Below are positions 17,265 through 26,783 of a stretch of 64,000 nt of DNA, in pieces. Positions within the stretch are counted from its first letter, which is position 1; every line of letters starts with the position of its first letter. The notes under the pieces are model-generated. The model ran no database searches. It saw nothing but the letters and a program-made list of their open reading frames with translations, and had not been told where the DNA came from. The position numbers and the translations under genes were made by a program. This DNA is from Cyanobacteria bacterium SIG26 (GTDB taxonomy: Bacteria > Cyanobacteriota > Vampirovibrionia > Gastranaerophilales > Gastranaerophilaceae), in NCBI GenBank assembly GCA_015152555.1, contig SUTS01000012.1:18417-82416 (forward strand). The letters are read 5' to 3'.

Positions 17265-19712
17265 TTATGCGCTTTGGTTGAATTTGAATGTTCTTTCGAT
17301 GTTTTTGTTCATAACACCTTTAACTACATCATATTCAGTTTGAAGCGCAGTATGCTCAGTATCAATATTTTTCAATTGCATATCATAAGCACTATCTTTA
17401 GCTTCGATATCATTCATTGCGCGGGCGTATTCAGCCTCAGCTAGAGCAACAGCAGCTTCGTCAGTCACTTCTGTGATTTTAATACAAGTTTTATAACTCA
17501 ACGGATTCCAGTTGTAAGACTTGTCAACTTGTTCCATAGTCACAATACCTGCTTCAAGCGCATATTCAATCCATTGTTTAGATGCAGCTAACCCATCTTC
17601 TAATGTTTTGTAACCTTTTTGCATTCTTTGGAACAAGTTAGTGTACCATTGAGCTTTAGCATCAGCATCACCGGTATTTTGAGTATCGTTAGCGTCAATC
17701 CAAGCATACTTAGCTTCGCCATTTTCAGCGATAACACTATTAACGATAGAAACTTTTAATACAGTGTTGTATTTTTCAGTTAAATCACCTGTGTTAATAG
17801 CTCTATATTCACCATTAGAATCTGCTATCTGACAGTTTTTTAATAAAGTCAACACATAATCAAGATCAGCAAGACCTTCTTCTGTGATATAGCCATTGCT
17901 CAACGCTTTCTCGATTGTGCAAGAATCGTGGTATGTAGCCACAGTACCATCTTCATTAAATGATGCAGGGAATCTGTATTCAGCACCAGGGTTATTAAAG
18001 ATAAATGACATCAAACTTTCTCTAGCCATTTGATAATTCATCATATATTCTACAACGCTAAGTTCACCTTCAGAAGAACCATACATAGCATTTATTGCTC
18101 GGCCTAGCGGAGTAGAAGTGTCACCCTGAAGTTCTGCAACAGCTGCTGCATAAGCTGCTAGAGCATCTCTAAAACCATCACTAAACATATTGCTCCATGT
18201 ATACTTTTTACCTTCATATTCCCATTCATGTTTGCTTAGTATTACTGGATCAATAGAACTATCAAGTTGGTTCTCTATATAGGTAACAAACTCAATAGGG
18301 TCGATGTATGATTTGATAATCTCTATAGCTTCAGAATCTAATATGTCCAAAGCATTAGCCCTTGCGTTATCTCCAATATAATAAGTATCTGTTACAAACT
18401 TATAACCAACAACTTCTCCAGACTCGTCTTCTATATCCACTTTTCTGATATGCTCTTCATAACTATCAGCAGAACCTGTATAATAACCCAAAATAATCTC
18501 TTCTAAAATTTCAGGATATGTATAAGGTGTTGAACCATCAGACTTAGTAGGATTATCAATAGACTCAGAACCGGCTATATTACCAATATTTGCACTGGTG
18601 TAACCATTTAAACGTAAGTTTATTGATTGAACACCTTCCTCTGGATCAGTTGCAGTAACTGTACCTGGCAAGTTTAACTTTGTAACTTTCCCTGTAGAAT
18701 CTACTGTAATTTTCAAATCACTATATATAGTATATATAGTTTTTGTACTATCATCTGGATCTGGATTTGATTGAATCTCAAGATCTGAACCTGGAGATTC
18801 AATAATCTTAGTTATTTTAGTACCTGATACATCGTAGTATCCATTACCATTATTATAACTAGAAGCATTCGTATCACTATAACTTTTAAATAATGTATCA
18901 AGTTCTTTATACAACGAATGCTTAGATACAGCGGTATGATCAAGATCTGAAATTATTCCTGTCTTTGCTAAGTTGTAAATATTTATTGAATAGTCGATAG
19001 GATCAGTTGTTGCTGTACCTAAATAAGCTCTCCTCATACTAGCAACATAATCATATTCAGTGGCATCAGTAGTAGCTCCATCACCCTTAGTATGAAGACC
19101 AGAAGTATAACCACCAATACCACCTGTTGTCAAATACTGTTCAATAGGGTATTGTACTTTAGCATCGAAAGATGCATAAGCTGATATGTATTCAGCATAA
19201 ATATCATCATATTCTTCAAGTTCAGAAGAGTTTTGGTATGCAACCAATTCTTCATACCAAGTTTGTAAAGTTTCTGGTTCGATATTGTTATAAGGAACAG
19301 GGTAAGATGTTGACAATCCACCTACTTGCTCAAAATAAGTTGTTCCGAAAGTTAACCCTTTTGCTTCTAAAAATTTGTTTACATCGCCGTTTGCGTTTTT
19401 AAAAGCTTCAGCATCAGCTTCGCTCACTAACAATTGACCTGCTGAGTTTACAAGTCCGTATTGTGTGTTGTATGAGCTGTATGCTGTTAATGCATTGAAT
19501 GTCAAAGGTTGCGCCGTAGATACACCTGTTTGATCATAGCTTGTGAACATCATTGTTGCGTTGTTTAACGCATTAATGTAGTCTTCACTAGCACGTGAGC
19601 TTTCAGCAGCCAAGCGCATTTTTGCATTGTTGATTGATTGTGATCTCAATTCGTTATCAGCAAGGCGTGCGGTTAATGTTAATAATCTAGCTTGTGATGC
19701 TGCCATTCCCAT
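17265..19712 (-). CDS. Large orphan protein with conserved-looking helical termini (flagellin-like layout)
   Basis: 815 residues, unknown function. The N-terminus (MGMAASQARLLTLTARLADN, then about 40 more helical residues rich in Ala, Asn and Ser) and the C-terminal ~65 residues (through LQTEYDVVKGVMNKNIERTF) look like long amphipathic helices. The ~650-residue middle is Thr/Ser/Asp/Tyr-rich, low in Lys and acidic, which suggests a surface-exposed, strand-rich domain. Helical ends bracketing a variable middle recall flagellin and hook-associated proteins, but no sequence relationship can be claimed. There is no signal peptide. AAAGGAAACG lies upstream of the ATG. The stop codon abuts the 51-nt repeat array. 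Confidence 0.85.
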   Translation of the reverse strand: MGMAASQARLLTLTARLADNELRSQSINNAKMRLAAESSRASEDYINALNNATMMFTSYDQTGVSTAQPLTFNALTAYSSYNTQYGLVNSAGQLLVSEADAEAFKNANGDVNKFLEAKGLTFGTTYFEQVGGLSTSYPVPYNNIEPETLQTWYEELVAYQNSSELEEYDDIYAEYISAYASFDAKVQYPIEQYLTTGGIGGYTSGLHTKGDGATTDATEYDYVASMRRAYLGTATTDPIDYSINIYNLAKTGIISDLDHTAVSKHSLYKELDTLFKSYSDTNASSYNNGNGYYDVSGTKITKIIESPGSDLEIQSNPDPDDSTKTIYTIYSDLKITVDSTGKVTKLNLPGTVTATDPEEGVQSINLRLNGYTSANIGNIAGSESIDNPTKSDGSTPYTYPEILEEIILGYYTGSADSYEEHIRKVDIEDESGEVVGYKFVTDTYYIGDNARANALDILDSEAIEIIKSYIDPIEFVTYIENQLDSSIDPVILSKHEWEYEGKKYTWSNMFSDGFRDALAAYAAAVAELQGDTSTPLGRAINAMYGSSEGELSVVEYMMNYQMARESLMSFIFNNPGAEYRFPASFNEDGTVATYHDSCTIEKALSNGYITEEGLADLDYVLTLLKNCQIADSNGEYRAINTGDLTEKYNTVLKVSIVNSVIAENGEAKYAWIDANDTQNTGDADAKAQWYTNLFQRMQKGYKTLEDGLAASKQWIEYALEAGIVTMEQVDKSYNWNPLSYKTCIKITEVTDEAAVALAEAEYARAMNDIEAKDSAYDMQLKNIDTEHTALQTEYDVVKGVMNKNIERTFKFNQSA

Positions 19713-19924
19713 AGTTAGCGTTTCCTTTCGAGTTCCTTAATGTTTCCTTATTCTGTTTATCGGCATTTTTTCTTAAAACTTTAATATTTTGAGGGGGTTT
19801 GTTAAGATTTTGTTACAATTGTGTATAGTGACCCAAAAAGTGGGAGGGTTAGGGTCGGGCGTTTACCACACCAACTAGCAAAAATTATTTTGCACAAACT
19901 TTATAAATAAAAAAAGGAACAATA

Positions 19925-20341
19925 ATGCAAATTACTAACCGTCAAATCACTCAAAATCATCAAAACATCAACTTCAAAGCCAAGTTTTTACACAGCCAAG
20001 ATCTGGAAAATATCGTTAAATACTCGATTAAAAAAGGTAAATTCGAAAAACTTAATATCGCTAGAAAAATGATTGACGAAAGGCATCTTAAAGCAAGATT
20101 AATGGTCGAACTCTCTACAAACGAAAATGGTTTACCTATTATGACTATAACAAAATTTTTACCTAACAAAAATATTACGACCGCCGCAACAATAAATGAT
20201 TACCATATTGCTAAAACAACAAAGCTTGAATCAGGAAAGAAAATGAACCCACTCAAATTCGGGTTAGAAAAACTAATCAAAATGGGTAACAATCACGCAG
20301 ACAACAAGCTTTTTGAACGTGTTGTTTTAAAAGGCAATTAA
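19925..20341 (+). CDS. Hypothetical 138-residue protein with INFKA N-terminal motif
   Basis: Small basic protein, not recognised. It starts MQITNRQITQNHQNINFKAK, an Asn/Gln-rich lead followed by INFKA (residues 15-19), related to ISFTG and ITFNG in other orphan proteins here. The remainder is a mixed alpha/beta sequence with basic helices (IVKYSIKKGKFEKLNIARKM) and a likely beta hairpin. There are no membrane segments. AAAAAAAGGAACAATA precedes the ATG, a strong ribosome site. It overlaps the convergent L,D-transpeptidase gene by 4 nt. Confidence 0.75.
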   Translation: MQITNRQITQNHQNINFKAKFLHSQDLENIVKYSIKKGKFEKLNIARKMIDERHLKARLMVELSTNENGLPIMTITKFLPNKNITTAATINDYHIAKTTKLESGKKMNPLKFGLEKLIKMGNNHADNKLFERVVLKGN

Positions 20342-21186
20342 TACTTCTTAATTATAACAACATCGCCACGTTTAACTTGTTGTGAAAGTACTTTTATTAC
20401 CTCATTATCCATTCTGATACATCCCTTTGATGCGTATTTACCAATTGAGCTCGGGTTATTATTACCGTGAATAAACTCGCCGTTTACTCTTTGGGCACCA
20501 GTTTTAGGGTCAATAATAGCTAAACCTATCAATTTTGGCCCATAATCTTGCGGGTTCTGCCTTCTTTTTGTAGCTGCAGGCGCTGATTTATACGGATAAG
20601 TCTCTGTGTGTGTAACTAATCTAATACCTTCTTCTGTTGGCGTCGATTTTTTCCCACTTGCAACTCTATACGCGATTTCCGGATTACCATTTTTATCATA
20701 CTTGTAAAGAATATTTGTGGACAAATCTATAATAATTGTTGCAGTTCGTTCTTTACCTAAAATTGTGGTTTTTGGGTTTGGAGCTTGTGCCAACACCGCA
20801 GGATCTGTCGTACCTGCAGGAGGTACATCAGAAGGCTTAACAACATTTTCGGAAGGTGTAACTTCCGCGACTTTTGTAACAGGTTCATTGACTTGAGGTT
20901 TTACCTCCGGTTGAACTACTACTTTTTCTTTTAGTTCAGTTACAGGCTGTTCAGGTTTTTGTTCAACCTTTGGCTCTGCATCAGGTTTTCGGTCTTTTTT
21001 ACGCACAATAGTCTTTTGCTCAGTATAAACAACTTGACCATTATTTCCACTAGAACGCTCAAAAGAGTCAGTTCTCAACTGACCGCCACCTTGAACAATA
21101 GGAACATAAGCTAGTGCTGCAACTCCAACCGATGACGTTGACAATCCATTTGTATTCCCAATATTAGTATTCCCTGCAATCCTCAT
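20338..21186 (-). CDS. L,D-transpeptidase (YkuD domain)
   Basis: Crosslinks peptidoglycan (3-3 links) or attaches proteins to it, using a catalytic cysteine. The YkuD domain spans about residues 145-282. It has the conserved His240 in EFIHGNN and the nucleophile Cys256 in YASKGCIRM, the usual S-H-G-C-I/V-R motif with Lys replacing His. Residues ~65-140 are a Pro/Glu/Lys/Val-rich spacer, suitable for crossing part of the periplasm. The N-terminal ~45 residues are Gly/Asn-rich, and no classical signal peptide is visible; export may use an unusual signal or a different start. The catalytic pair is intact, so activity is likely. Confidence 0.88.
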   Translation of the reverse strand: MRIAGNTNIGNTNGLSTSSVGVAALAYVPIVQGGGQLRTDSFERSSGNNGQVVYTEQKTIVRKKDRKPDAEPKVEQKPEQPVTELKEKVVVQPEVKPQVNEPVTKVAEVTPSENVVKPSDVPPAGTTDPAVLAQAPNPKTTILGKERTATIIIDLSTNILYKYDKNGNPEIAYRVASGKKSTPTEEGIRLVTHTETYPYKSAPAATKRRQNPQDYGPKLIGLAIIDPKTGAQRVNGEFIHGNNNPSSIGKYASKGCIRMDNEVIKVLSQQVKRGDVVIIKKY

Positions 21187-21293
21187 ACATTAATAAAGAA
21201 AATTAACACAAAATTATTGATATAAAATATCGTTTTGTTAAGAAAAATTTACCACTTTGCGGTTTTATGATAAACTTTTCCCAAGAGGAATTT

Positions 21294-23690
21294 ATGGTTG
21301 AAAATTTAGAAAAAATAAAAGCCGCTATTGAAATCGAAACAAAATATCGATACATTGACGTGCACGGAAAAACCCAAAATTTCTCAAGTTTTATAAAATC
21401 CGAAGCAAAAAAAAATTATAAAAAATCAAACAAAAACCCTCGTTGGGCCGTTGTAATGGAAGCGTTCGATGTTTACCCTTATGCATCAGTCCCTGAACGC
21501 AGAAAATCTATTGAATGTTTAATAAGAACAATTAAAGCTGACTTAGCTCAAGAAGCCCAAATTTTGAAAGAAGAAGAACAAATACAACAAAACCGCCAAA
21601 AACATCCGGCTCAAGTCGATGTAATGTACATTAAAGGGGTTGGCCCAAAAGTTGCATATAAATTTAATAAACTAGGGATTTTTACAGCTCAAGATTTAAT
21701 GATGTATTTCCCAAAAAAGCACATTGATTATTCTTCTCGAACACTTATTAAAAACCTTAAAGAAGGACAAACAACGACCATTTTTGGATACATAAAATCA
21801 GTTTCAACATTCAACTCGCGTAATAATTTATCAGTAACAAAAGTACAAATAAAAGATGAAAGCGGACGATTTGAACTTAATTTTTTCAATGCAAAAGGCA
21901 ACAAATATATCCTAGAAAGAATGAAATCGCAATTCCCGATAAACTCAGGAATAATGGTATCCGGTGTTGTTAAGTTAAATTCGTATAACAATCAACTAAC
22001 ATTGGACAAACCAACGTATTCTATTATGAGTGGAGAATTCATGGAAGATAAAGAGGAAAAAAACCTTAATCTGGCCAGAATCGTACCAATTTATACGGTT
22101 TGCGAAGGTTTAAGTGCAAAAACACTCAGAAAAGCTATTTACAATGCAATTGAATTATATAAAGACGAAATTGTAAATATTATTCCGGATTTTATCAGGG
22201 AACGCCTCGGATTATTAGACAAAAAATTTGCAGTACAACAAATACATTTTCCTGACTCTATTAGCAATCTTGAACGCGCACGATTTTCATTAATTTTTGA
22301 AGAATTATTTTTAGTCCAATTAAAGTTAATCAGATTGCGTGAAAATACGGCCAAAAACACCTCATCTTACGCTTTAAAAGTTCATCAAAACGGTATTGTC
22401 AGAAATTTTATTAACAATCTCCCATTTGAATTAACCTCAGGACAAAAGCAAGCAATTAACGAAATTCTTAACGATATGAATTCTGCCACACCTATGCAAA
22501 GACTGCTCCAAGGAGATGTAGGTAGCGGAAAAACAGTTGTGGCGACAATAATGTTACTTGCTGCAATTGAAAACGGGTACCAAGGAGCATTAATGGCTCC
22601 AACAGAAATCTTAGCACAACAACATTACAATAACCTTATTCAATGGCTAACCCCAATGGGGCTAAGTGTCGGATTATTTTTAGGTAGTCACGGGAAAAAA
22701 GTTCGACAAAAATTTGAAACAGATTTAAAAAACGGACAAACCCATATTGCTGTGGGTACACACGCATTAATTCAGGAAAATATTGAATTCAACAATCTTG
22801 GCGCTATCGTAGTTGATGAACAACACAGATTTGGAGTAAAACAACGCAATGTTTTAAAGAAAAAATCCCAAAACCCACAAATATTAACAATGACAGCGAC
22901 CCCAATTCCAAGAACACTTGCCCTAACAGTTCACGGTGATTTAGATCTTACTGTAATCAACGAGCTTCCAAAGGGCCGAAAACCAATAAAAACAACACTA
23001 ACAGGGTCGCGTAGACTAGTCTGGGATCTTATTAAACAACAAGTAAACGAAGGCAGACAAGCCTATATTGTATATCCATTAATTGACGAAAGCGAAACCT
23101 TATCAGCTAAAGCCGCAACAATTGAAGCCGAAAGGTTACAAAACGATATTTTCCCAGAATTCAAAATCGGATTACTTCACGGAAAACTCAAAAATGATGA
23201 AAAAGATGAAGTAATGAAAAATTTTAAAGAAGGGAAATTTGACATTTTAGTATCCACAACAGTTGTCGAAGTCGGAGTTGATGTTCCAAACGCTACGGTT
23301 ATGGTAATTGAAAACGCGGAAAGATTCGGACTATCACAACTTCATCAACTAAGAGGCCGAGTAGGTAGAAATAGTTTACAATCATACTGCGTGCTTATTA
23401 CATCATCAAGAAGTCAAGAAACCAGAGAACGTTTAGGGATTATGACACAAACAAACGATGGTTTTGTTATTGCAGAAAAAGATTTACAACTACGAGGTCC
23501 CGGGGAATTCTTAGGAACGCGTCAAAGCGGTCTGCCTGATTTAATCATCTCAGATATTGTTCGTGACGCAAAAATCTTAGAGCTTGCCAGAAACGAAGCC
23601 CTTGATTTTGTAAAAGAATATGATATAGAAAAATTCCCACTACTGCAAAATGTAACAGCTTTAGAAATGTTTACAGGCCTTGATATTTAA
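21294..23690 (+). CDS. recG: ATP-dependent DNA helicase RecG
   Basis: Branched-DNA translocase that remodels stalled forks and Holliday junctions. The wedge (OB-fold) domain lies N-terminal to two helicase lobes. Motif I is GDVGSGKT, followed by APTEILAQQHY, the DEQH box in VVDEQHRFG, TATPIPRTLA, and the RecG-typical RGPGEFLGTRQSG near the C-terminus. The Met at 21294 is preferred over the one at 21267 because AAGAGGAA lies just before it; this gives 798 residues. That is ~100 longer than E. coli RecG owing to a charged N-terminal extension, a feature also known in cyanobacterial RecG. It appears monocistronic. Confidence 0.96.
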   Translation: MVENLEKIKAAIEIETKYRYIDVHGKTQNFSSFIKSEAKKNYKKSNKNPRWAVVMEAFDVYPYASVPERRKSIECLIRTIKADLAQEAQILKEEEQIQQNRQKHPAQVDVMYIKGVGPKVAYKFNKLGIFTAQDLMMYFPKKHIDYSSRTLIKNLKEGQTTTIFGYIKSVSTFNSRNNLSVTKVQIKDESGRFELNFFNAKGNKYILERMKSQFPINSGIMVSGVVKLNSYNNQLTLDKPTYSIMSGEFMEDKEEKNLNLARIVPIYTVCEGLSAKTLRKAIYNAIELYKDEIVNIIPDFIRERLGLLDKKFAVQQIHFPDSISNLERARFSLIFEELFLVQLKLIRLRENTAKNTSSYALKVHQNGIVRNFINNLPFELTSGQKQAINEILNDMNSATPMQRLLQGDVGSGKTVVATIMLLAAIENGYQGALMAPTEILAQQHYNNLIQWLTPMGLSVGLFLGSHGKKVRQKFETDLKNGQTHIAVGTHALIQENIEFNNLGAIVVDEQHRFGVKQRNVLKKKSQNPQILTMTATPIPRTLALTVHGDLDLTVINELPKGRKPIKTTLTGSRRLVWDLIKQQVNEGRQAYIVYPLIDESETLSAKAATIEAERLQNDIFPEFKIGLLHGKLKNDEKDEVMKNFKEGKFDILVSTTVVEVGVDVPNATVMVIENAERFGLSQLHQLRGRVGRNSLQSYCVLITSSRSQETRERLGIMTQTNDGFVIAEKDLQLRGPGEFLGTRQSGLPDLIISDIVRDAKILELARNEALDFVKEYDIEKFPLLQNVTALEMFTGLDI

Positions 23691-23697
23691 AAAGTTG

Positions 23698-25023
23698 TTA
23701 CTCAAATTTAGACAAATATTTAATAAGTTTTGCCATATTACGATCCCAAGAACCGTTCCAATTTTTAACAATTACATCAGCAGGACATACGCCACGGTAA
23801 GTAAACTCTTTAATTGAGTCTAAAAACAACTCTTCACCTGTTTGTTCTTCCTTCAACGCTCGCTGCGCAATTCCAATAATTTCTTTGGCATAATCAAGAG
23901 CTTTTGCTTTTCGTACTCTACTTTGCAACGTATTTTTCGGAACATTAAATCGTAATTCTTCAAAATCTTTATATTGAAGTCCCTTAAATAATTCTTCGCA
24001 CTCAGACATTGCAAAATTACTATATAAAATTCCTTTGTATATGGCCAAAATCGCATATTTCAAATCCCCACCAACACAATCATGATTACGAATTTCGATA
24101 AAATTACGCATTCTGACATCCGGGAAATACAAGTTTGCGTGTAATTCATAGTCTTCAATTGTAGCCTGTGTGCCTTCCCATCCATCATTTAAAAATTCTT
24201 CAAACGTAATATTACCTTTAACTTCAAACTGTAAATTATCACGCTGAATAAAAATCATAGGTGCTTTCATCACAGAGTCAATATAATCTTCAAATGAAAA
24301 TTCTTCACTAATTTTGCCACAAAAACCACATCTGTCATTATCTGTATTTAACCAACTTAAACCTCTAAAGGTTTTATAACCTGTATCTACACCACCTCGA
24401 ATAGGAGAATTTGCAAACATAGCAGTCATAAATGGAGACAATTTATTTGCTAATTTAAATTTACGCATTGCATCTTCTTCTGATTTAAAATCAATACAAC
24501 ACTGAATCCCCGCAGTTTCTCTCATCATAACATCTGATAAAATTCCCCATAAATATCTAGCCATAATTTTATAACGGCGTTTTGGAATTAAATTTATACC
24601 TTTATTTGTCATATACGGAGAGACTCCATAATTTAATAAAGTTATATTCATTTTATCAGTAATAGGTTTAATTAATGAATTTATATTATCAATTTTTTGT
24701 TTTAAAGCAAAAATAGTTCGCTCGGGTTTTGCACTAATTTCAACCTGACAACCGGGTTCTAAGGTTATTGTGTCATGTTTATTTTTTAGCCCAATCAAAT
24801 TCTTATCATCTAAAATATAATCCCAAGTTTCTTCCTTGGCAAAACTTTCAAGAAAAGCTTTAATACCAAATTCGCTCCAATAATCAACGGCCTTAAAAGT
24901 CGTTGATGAAATAGGCAATCTTTCATACTCTAAGCCGATTTTATAATTCTCAGGTTGAGTATACCCCTTTGTATATAATTTTAAAATATCGCTCTTTTCT
25001 AATTTGTTTTTTAACTTAAACAT
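23698..25023 (-). CDS. gshA: Glutamate--cysteine ligase, GCS2 type
   Basis: Makes gamma-glutamylcysteine, the first step of glutathione or related thiol synthesis. The 441 residues match the GCS2-like family used by plants, alphaproteobacteria and cyanobacteria. Landmarks are KIGLEYERLP near the N-terminus, ITLEPGCQVEISAKP, RYLWGILSDVMMRETAGIQ and IRNHDCVGGD. The GCS2 fold is also used by EgtA and other amino-acid ligases, so the precise substrate is less certain than the family. No gshB is in view. It is convergent with recG 7 nt away. Confidence 0.85.
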   Translation of the reverse strand: MFKLKNKLEKSDILKLYTKGYTQPENYKIGLEYERLPISSTTFKAVDYWSEFGIKAFLESFAKEETWDYILDDKNLIGLKNKHDTITLEPGCQVEISAKPERTIFALKQKIDNINSLIKPITDKMNITLLNYGVSPYMTNKGINLIPKRRYKIMARYLWGILSDVMMRETAGIQCCIDFKSEEDAMRKFKLANKLSPFMTAMFANSPIRGGVDTGYKTFRGLSWLNTDNDRCGFCGKISEEFSFEDYIDSVMKAPMIFIQRDNLQFEVKGNITFEEFLNDGWEGTQATIEDYELHANLYFPDVRMRNFIEIRNHDCVGGDLKYAILAIYKGILYSNFAMSECEELFKGLQYKDFEELRFNVPKNTLQSRVRKAKALDYAKEIIGIAQRALKEEQTGEELFLDSIKEFTYRGVCPADVIVKNWNGSWDRNMAKLIKYLSKFE

Positions 25024-25114
25024 GCCTACCCCTTCATAACAATTATAACATTATTTAAAATATCAAATAAAACTATGTAAACATTTCCCCATGTGTGTTA
25101 TTATAAATATCAAG

Positions 25115-25966
25115 ATGAATTACTTTGAACGAGCAAAATTTTTTAGGACAAAAAAACGCCTTGGCCAAAACTTTTTAATTAACGGAGAAGTTATCCAAGA
25201 TATCATTGAATATGCCAACATATCACCGGAAGATACAATAATTGAAATCGGCCCCGGCGTTGGCTTTGTTACAGAACAACTGGTTAAATATGCGAAAAAA
25301 GTCATAGCCATAGAACTGGATGAAGAAGCTATAAGAGAATTAAAAAAACTAAACGCACCAAACCTTGAAATAATACACAATGATGTATTAAAAACTGACT
25401 TATCAACCCTTTGCGAAGGGGAATTCAAAGTAGTTGCAAATATTCCATATTATATCACAAGCCCGATTATCGCCCATTTATTAGGCGAAATCGACGATTT
25501 GAACAACAAAAATCGTAACAAAATAAAAGATATAATTTTAATGGTGCAAGAAGAAGTTGCACATAGAATTGTTGCCGATGAAAATTCTTCAAATAAACAA
25601 TATGGACTTCTGACAATTCTTTCTCAATTTTGGGCTGATGTTAAAATATTAAGGCTAGTAGGAAGAAAATCATTCTTCCCTGCACCAAAAGTTAATTCAG
25701 CATTAGTAAAACTTGATGTTAGAAAATCACCAAAACTTGAATTAAGTGATTATTCACATTTTAGACGAACAATTAAAGCTGCTTTTGCTCAACGAAGAAA
25801 AAACCTTAAAAACTGCTTACTAAACGGTGGATTTTTAAAAGAACATGTTACGCAAGCTCTAAACTCGCTTAATTTAGATGAAAATATCCGAGGCGAAAAA
25901 TTGTCGATAGAAATGTTTGGGAAATTATCAGAAGAACTTATCAAAGCTTCAAAAAACGAATATTAA
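25115..25966 (+). CDS. rsmA: 16S rRNA (adenine1518/1519-N6)-dimethyltransferase
   Basis: KsgA/RsmA dimethylates two adenines in the helix 45 loop of 16S rRNA during small-subunit maturation. The SAM-binding signature EIGPGVGFVTEQL, the acidic strand AIELDEEA and the catalytic motif NIPYYI are all present, as is FFPAPKVNSALVKL further on. The Met at 25115 (MNYFERAKFFRTKKRLGQNF) gives 283 residues, typical of the family; the upstream Met at 25091 cannot be excluded because neither has a good ribosome site. It precedes ispE by 10 nt, a common rsmA-ispE pairing. Confidence 0.95.
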   Translation: MNYFERAKFFRTKKRLGQNFLINGEVIQDIIEYANISPEDTIIEIGPGVGFVTEQLVKYAKKVIAIELDEEAIRELKKLNAPNLEIIHNDVLKTDLSTLCEGEFKVVANIPYYITSPIIAHLLGEIDDLNNKNRNKIKDIILMVQEEVAHRIVADENSSNKQYGLLTILSQFWADVKILRLVGRKSFFPAPKVNSALVKLDVRKSPKLELSDYSHFRRTIKAAFAQRRKNLKNCLLNGGFLKEHVTQALNSLNLDENIRGEKLSIEMFGKLSEELIKASKNEY

Positions 25967-25976
25967 AAGGAGCAGA

Positions 25977-26783
25977 ATGAAAAGTATTTCAATTCAATGT
26001 CCGGCAAAAATAAATATGACACTTAAAGTCGTCGGCAAAAGAGATGACGGGTTTCATAATATTGAAAGTATTATGCAAACAATTGATCTATATGATTATT
26101 TATATATCTCGATGATACAATCTGACAGAACAAAGATTTCATTGCGCGGAAATAGTGACACAATCCCTTACGATAAAACAAATTTGGTATATAAAGCCGC
26201 TAAATTATATCTTGATGCAAACGGACTAAAAAACTTCGAATTTGACATCAATATAGAAAAACATATTCCTGTTTCGGCAGGACTTGCAGGGGGCAGTACA
26301 GACGCTGCAGGAACCCTATACGCTCTTAATAAATTTTTTGACAATAGAATGTCTCAAGATGAATTACTAAACTTATGCGCACAACTGGGTTCTGACTTAA
26401 ACTTTTGCCTAATTGGTGGTCGAGCACTGACTAAAGGGCGAGGCGAAATTATTGAGCCTAAAGAACATCGAGAAATCAATATAAATTTAATCAAACCTTT
26501 GGATATCGGAATTTCAGCAAGAGAAGCTTACACAAGCTTTGCTGAAAAAACTGAGCTCGAAGGTGATAATCGCTTTAACCGCAGAGACTATGTTAATGAT
26601 TTAGAATGGGCAATTATAGATAAATATCCAACATTACAACAGATAAAAAAGCAATACAAAACAGCAGTAATGACTGGCTCCGGTTCCACATATTTTTCAA
26701 CAAAAGAAGAATTCATACCGGCAGAAGATTTTTGGGTTGAAAACGGACATAAAACCATTCCTTATGGAGTTCAGATGATTTAA
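25977..26783 (+). CDS. ispE: 4-diphosphocytidyl-2-C-methyl-D-erythritol kinase
   Basis: GHMP-family kinase of the MEP isoprenoid pathway, phosphorylating CDP-ME at the 2-hydroxyl. N-terminal PAKINMTLKV and the ATP loop PVSAGLAGGSTDAAG are diagnostic, and the C-terminal MTGSGSTYF is the third GHMP motif. The start at 25977 is set by AAAAGGAGCAG right before the ATG; the open frame upstream is overlap with rsmA. That gives 268 residues, a little short of the ~285 usual, with a trimmed C-terminus (ends VENGHKTIPYGVQMI). It feeds undecaprenyl phosphate synthesis needed by the cell-wall genes here. Confidence 0.94.
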   Translation: MKSISIQCPAKINMTLKVVGKRDDGFHNIESIMQTIDLYDYLYISMIQSDRTKISLRGNSDTIPYDKTNLVYKAAKLYLDANGLKNFEFDINIEKHIPVSAGLAGGSTDAAGTLYALNKFFDNRMSQDELLNLCAQLGSDLNFCLIGGRALTKGRGEIIEPKEHREININLIKPLDIGISAREAYTSFAEKTELEGDNRFNRRDYVNDLEWAIIDKYPTLQQIKKQYKTAVMTGSGSTYFSTKEEFIPAEDFWVENGHKTIPYGVQMI

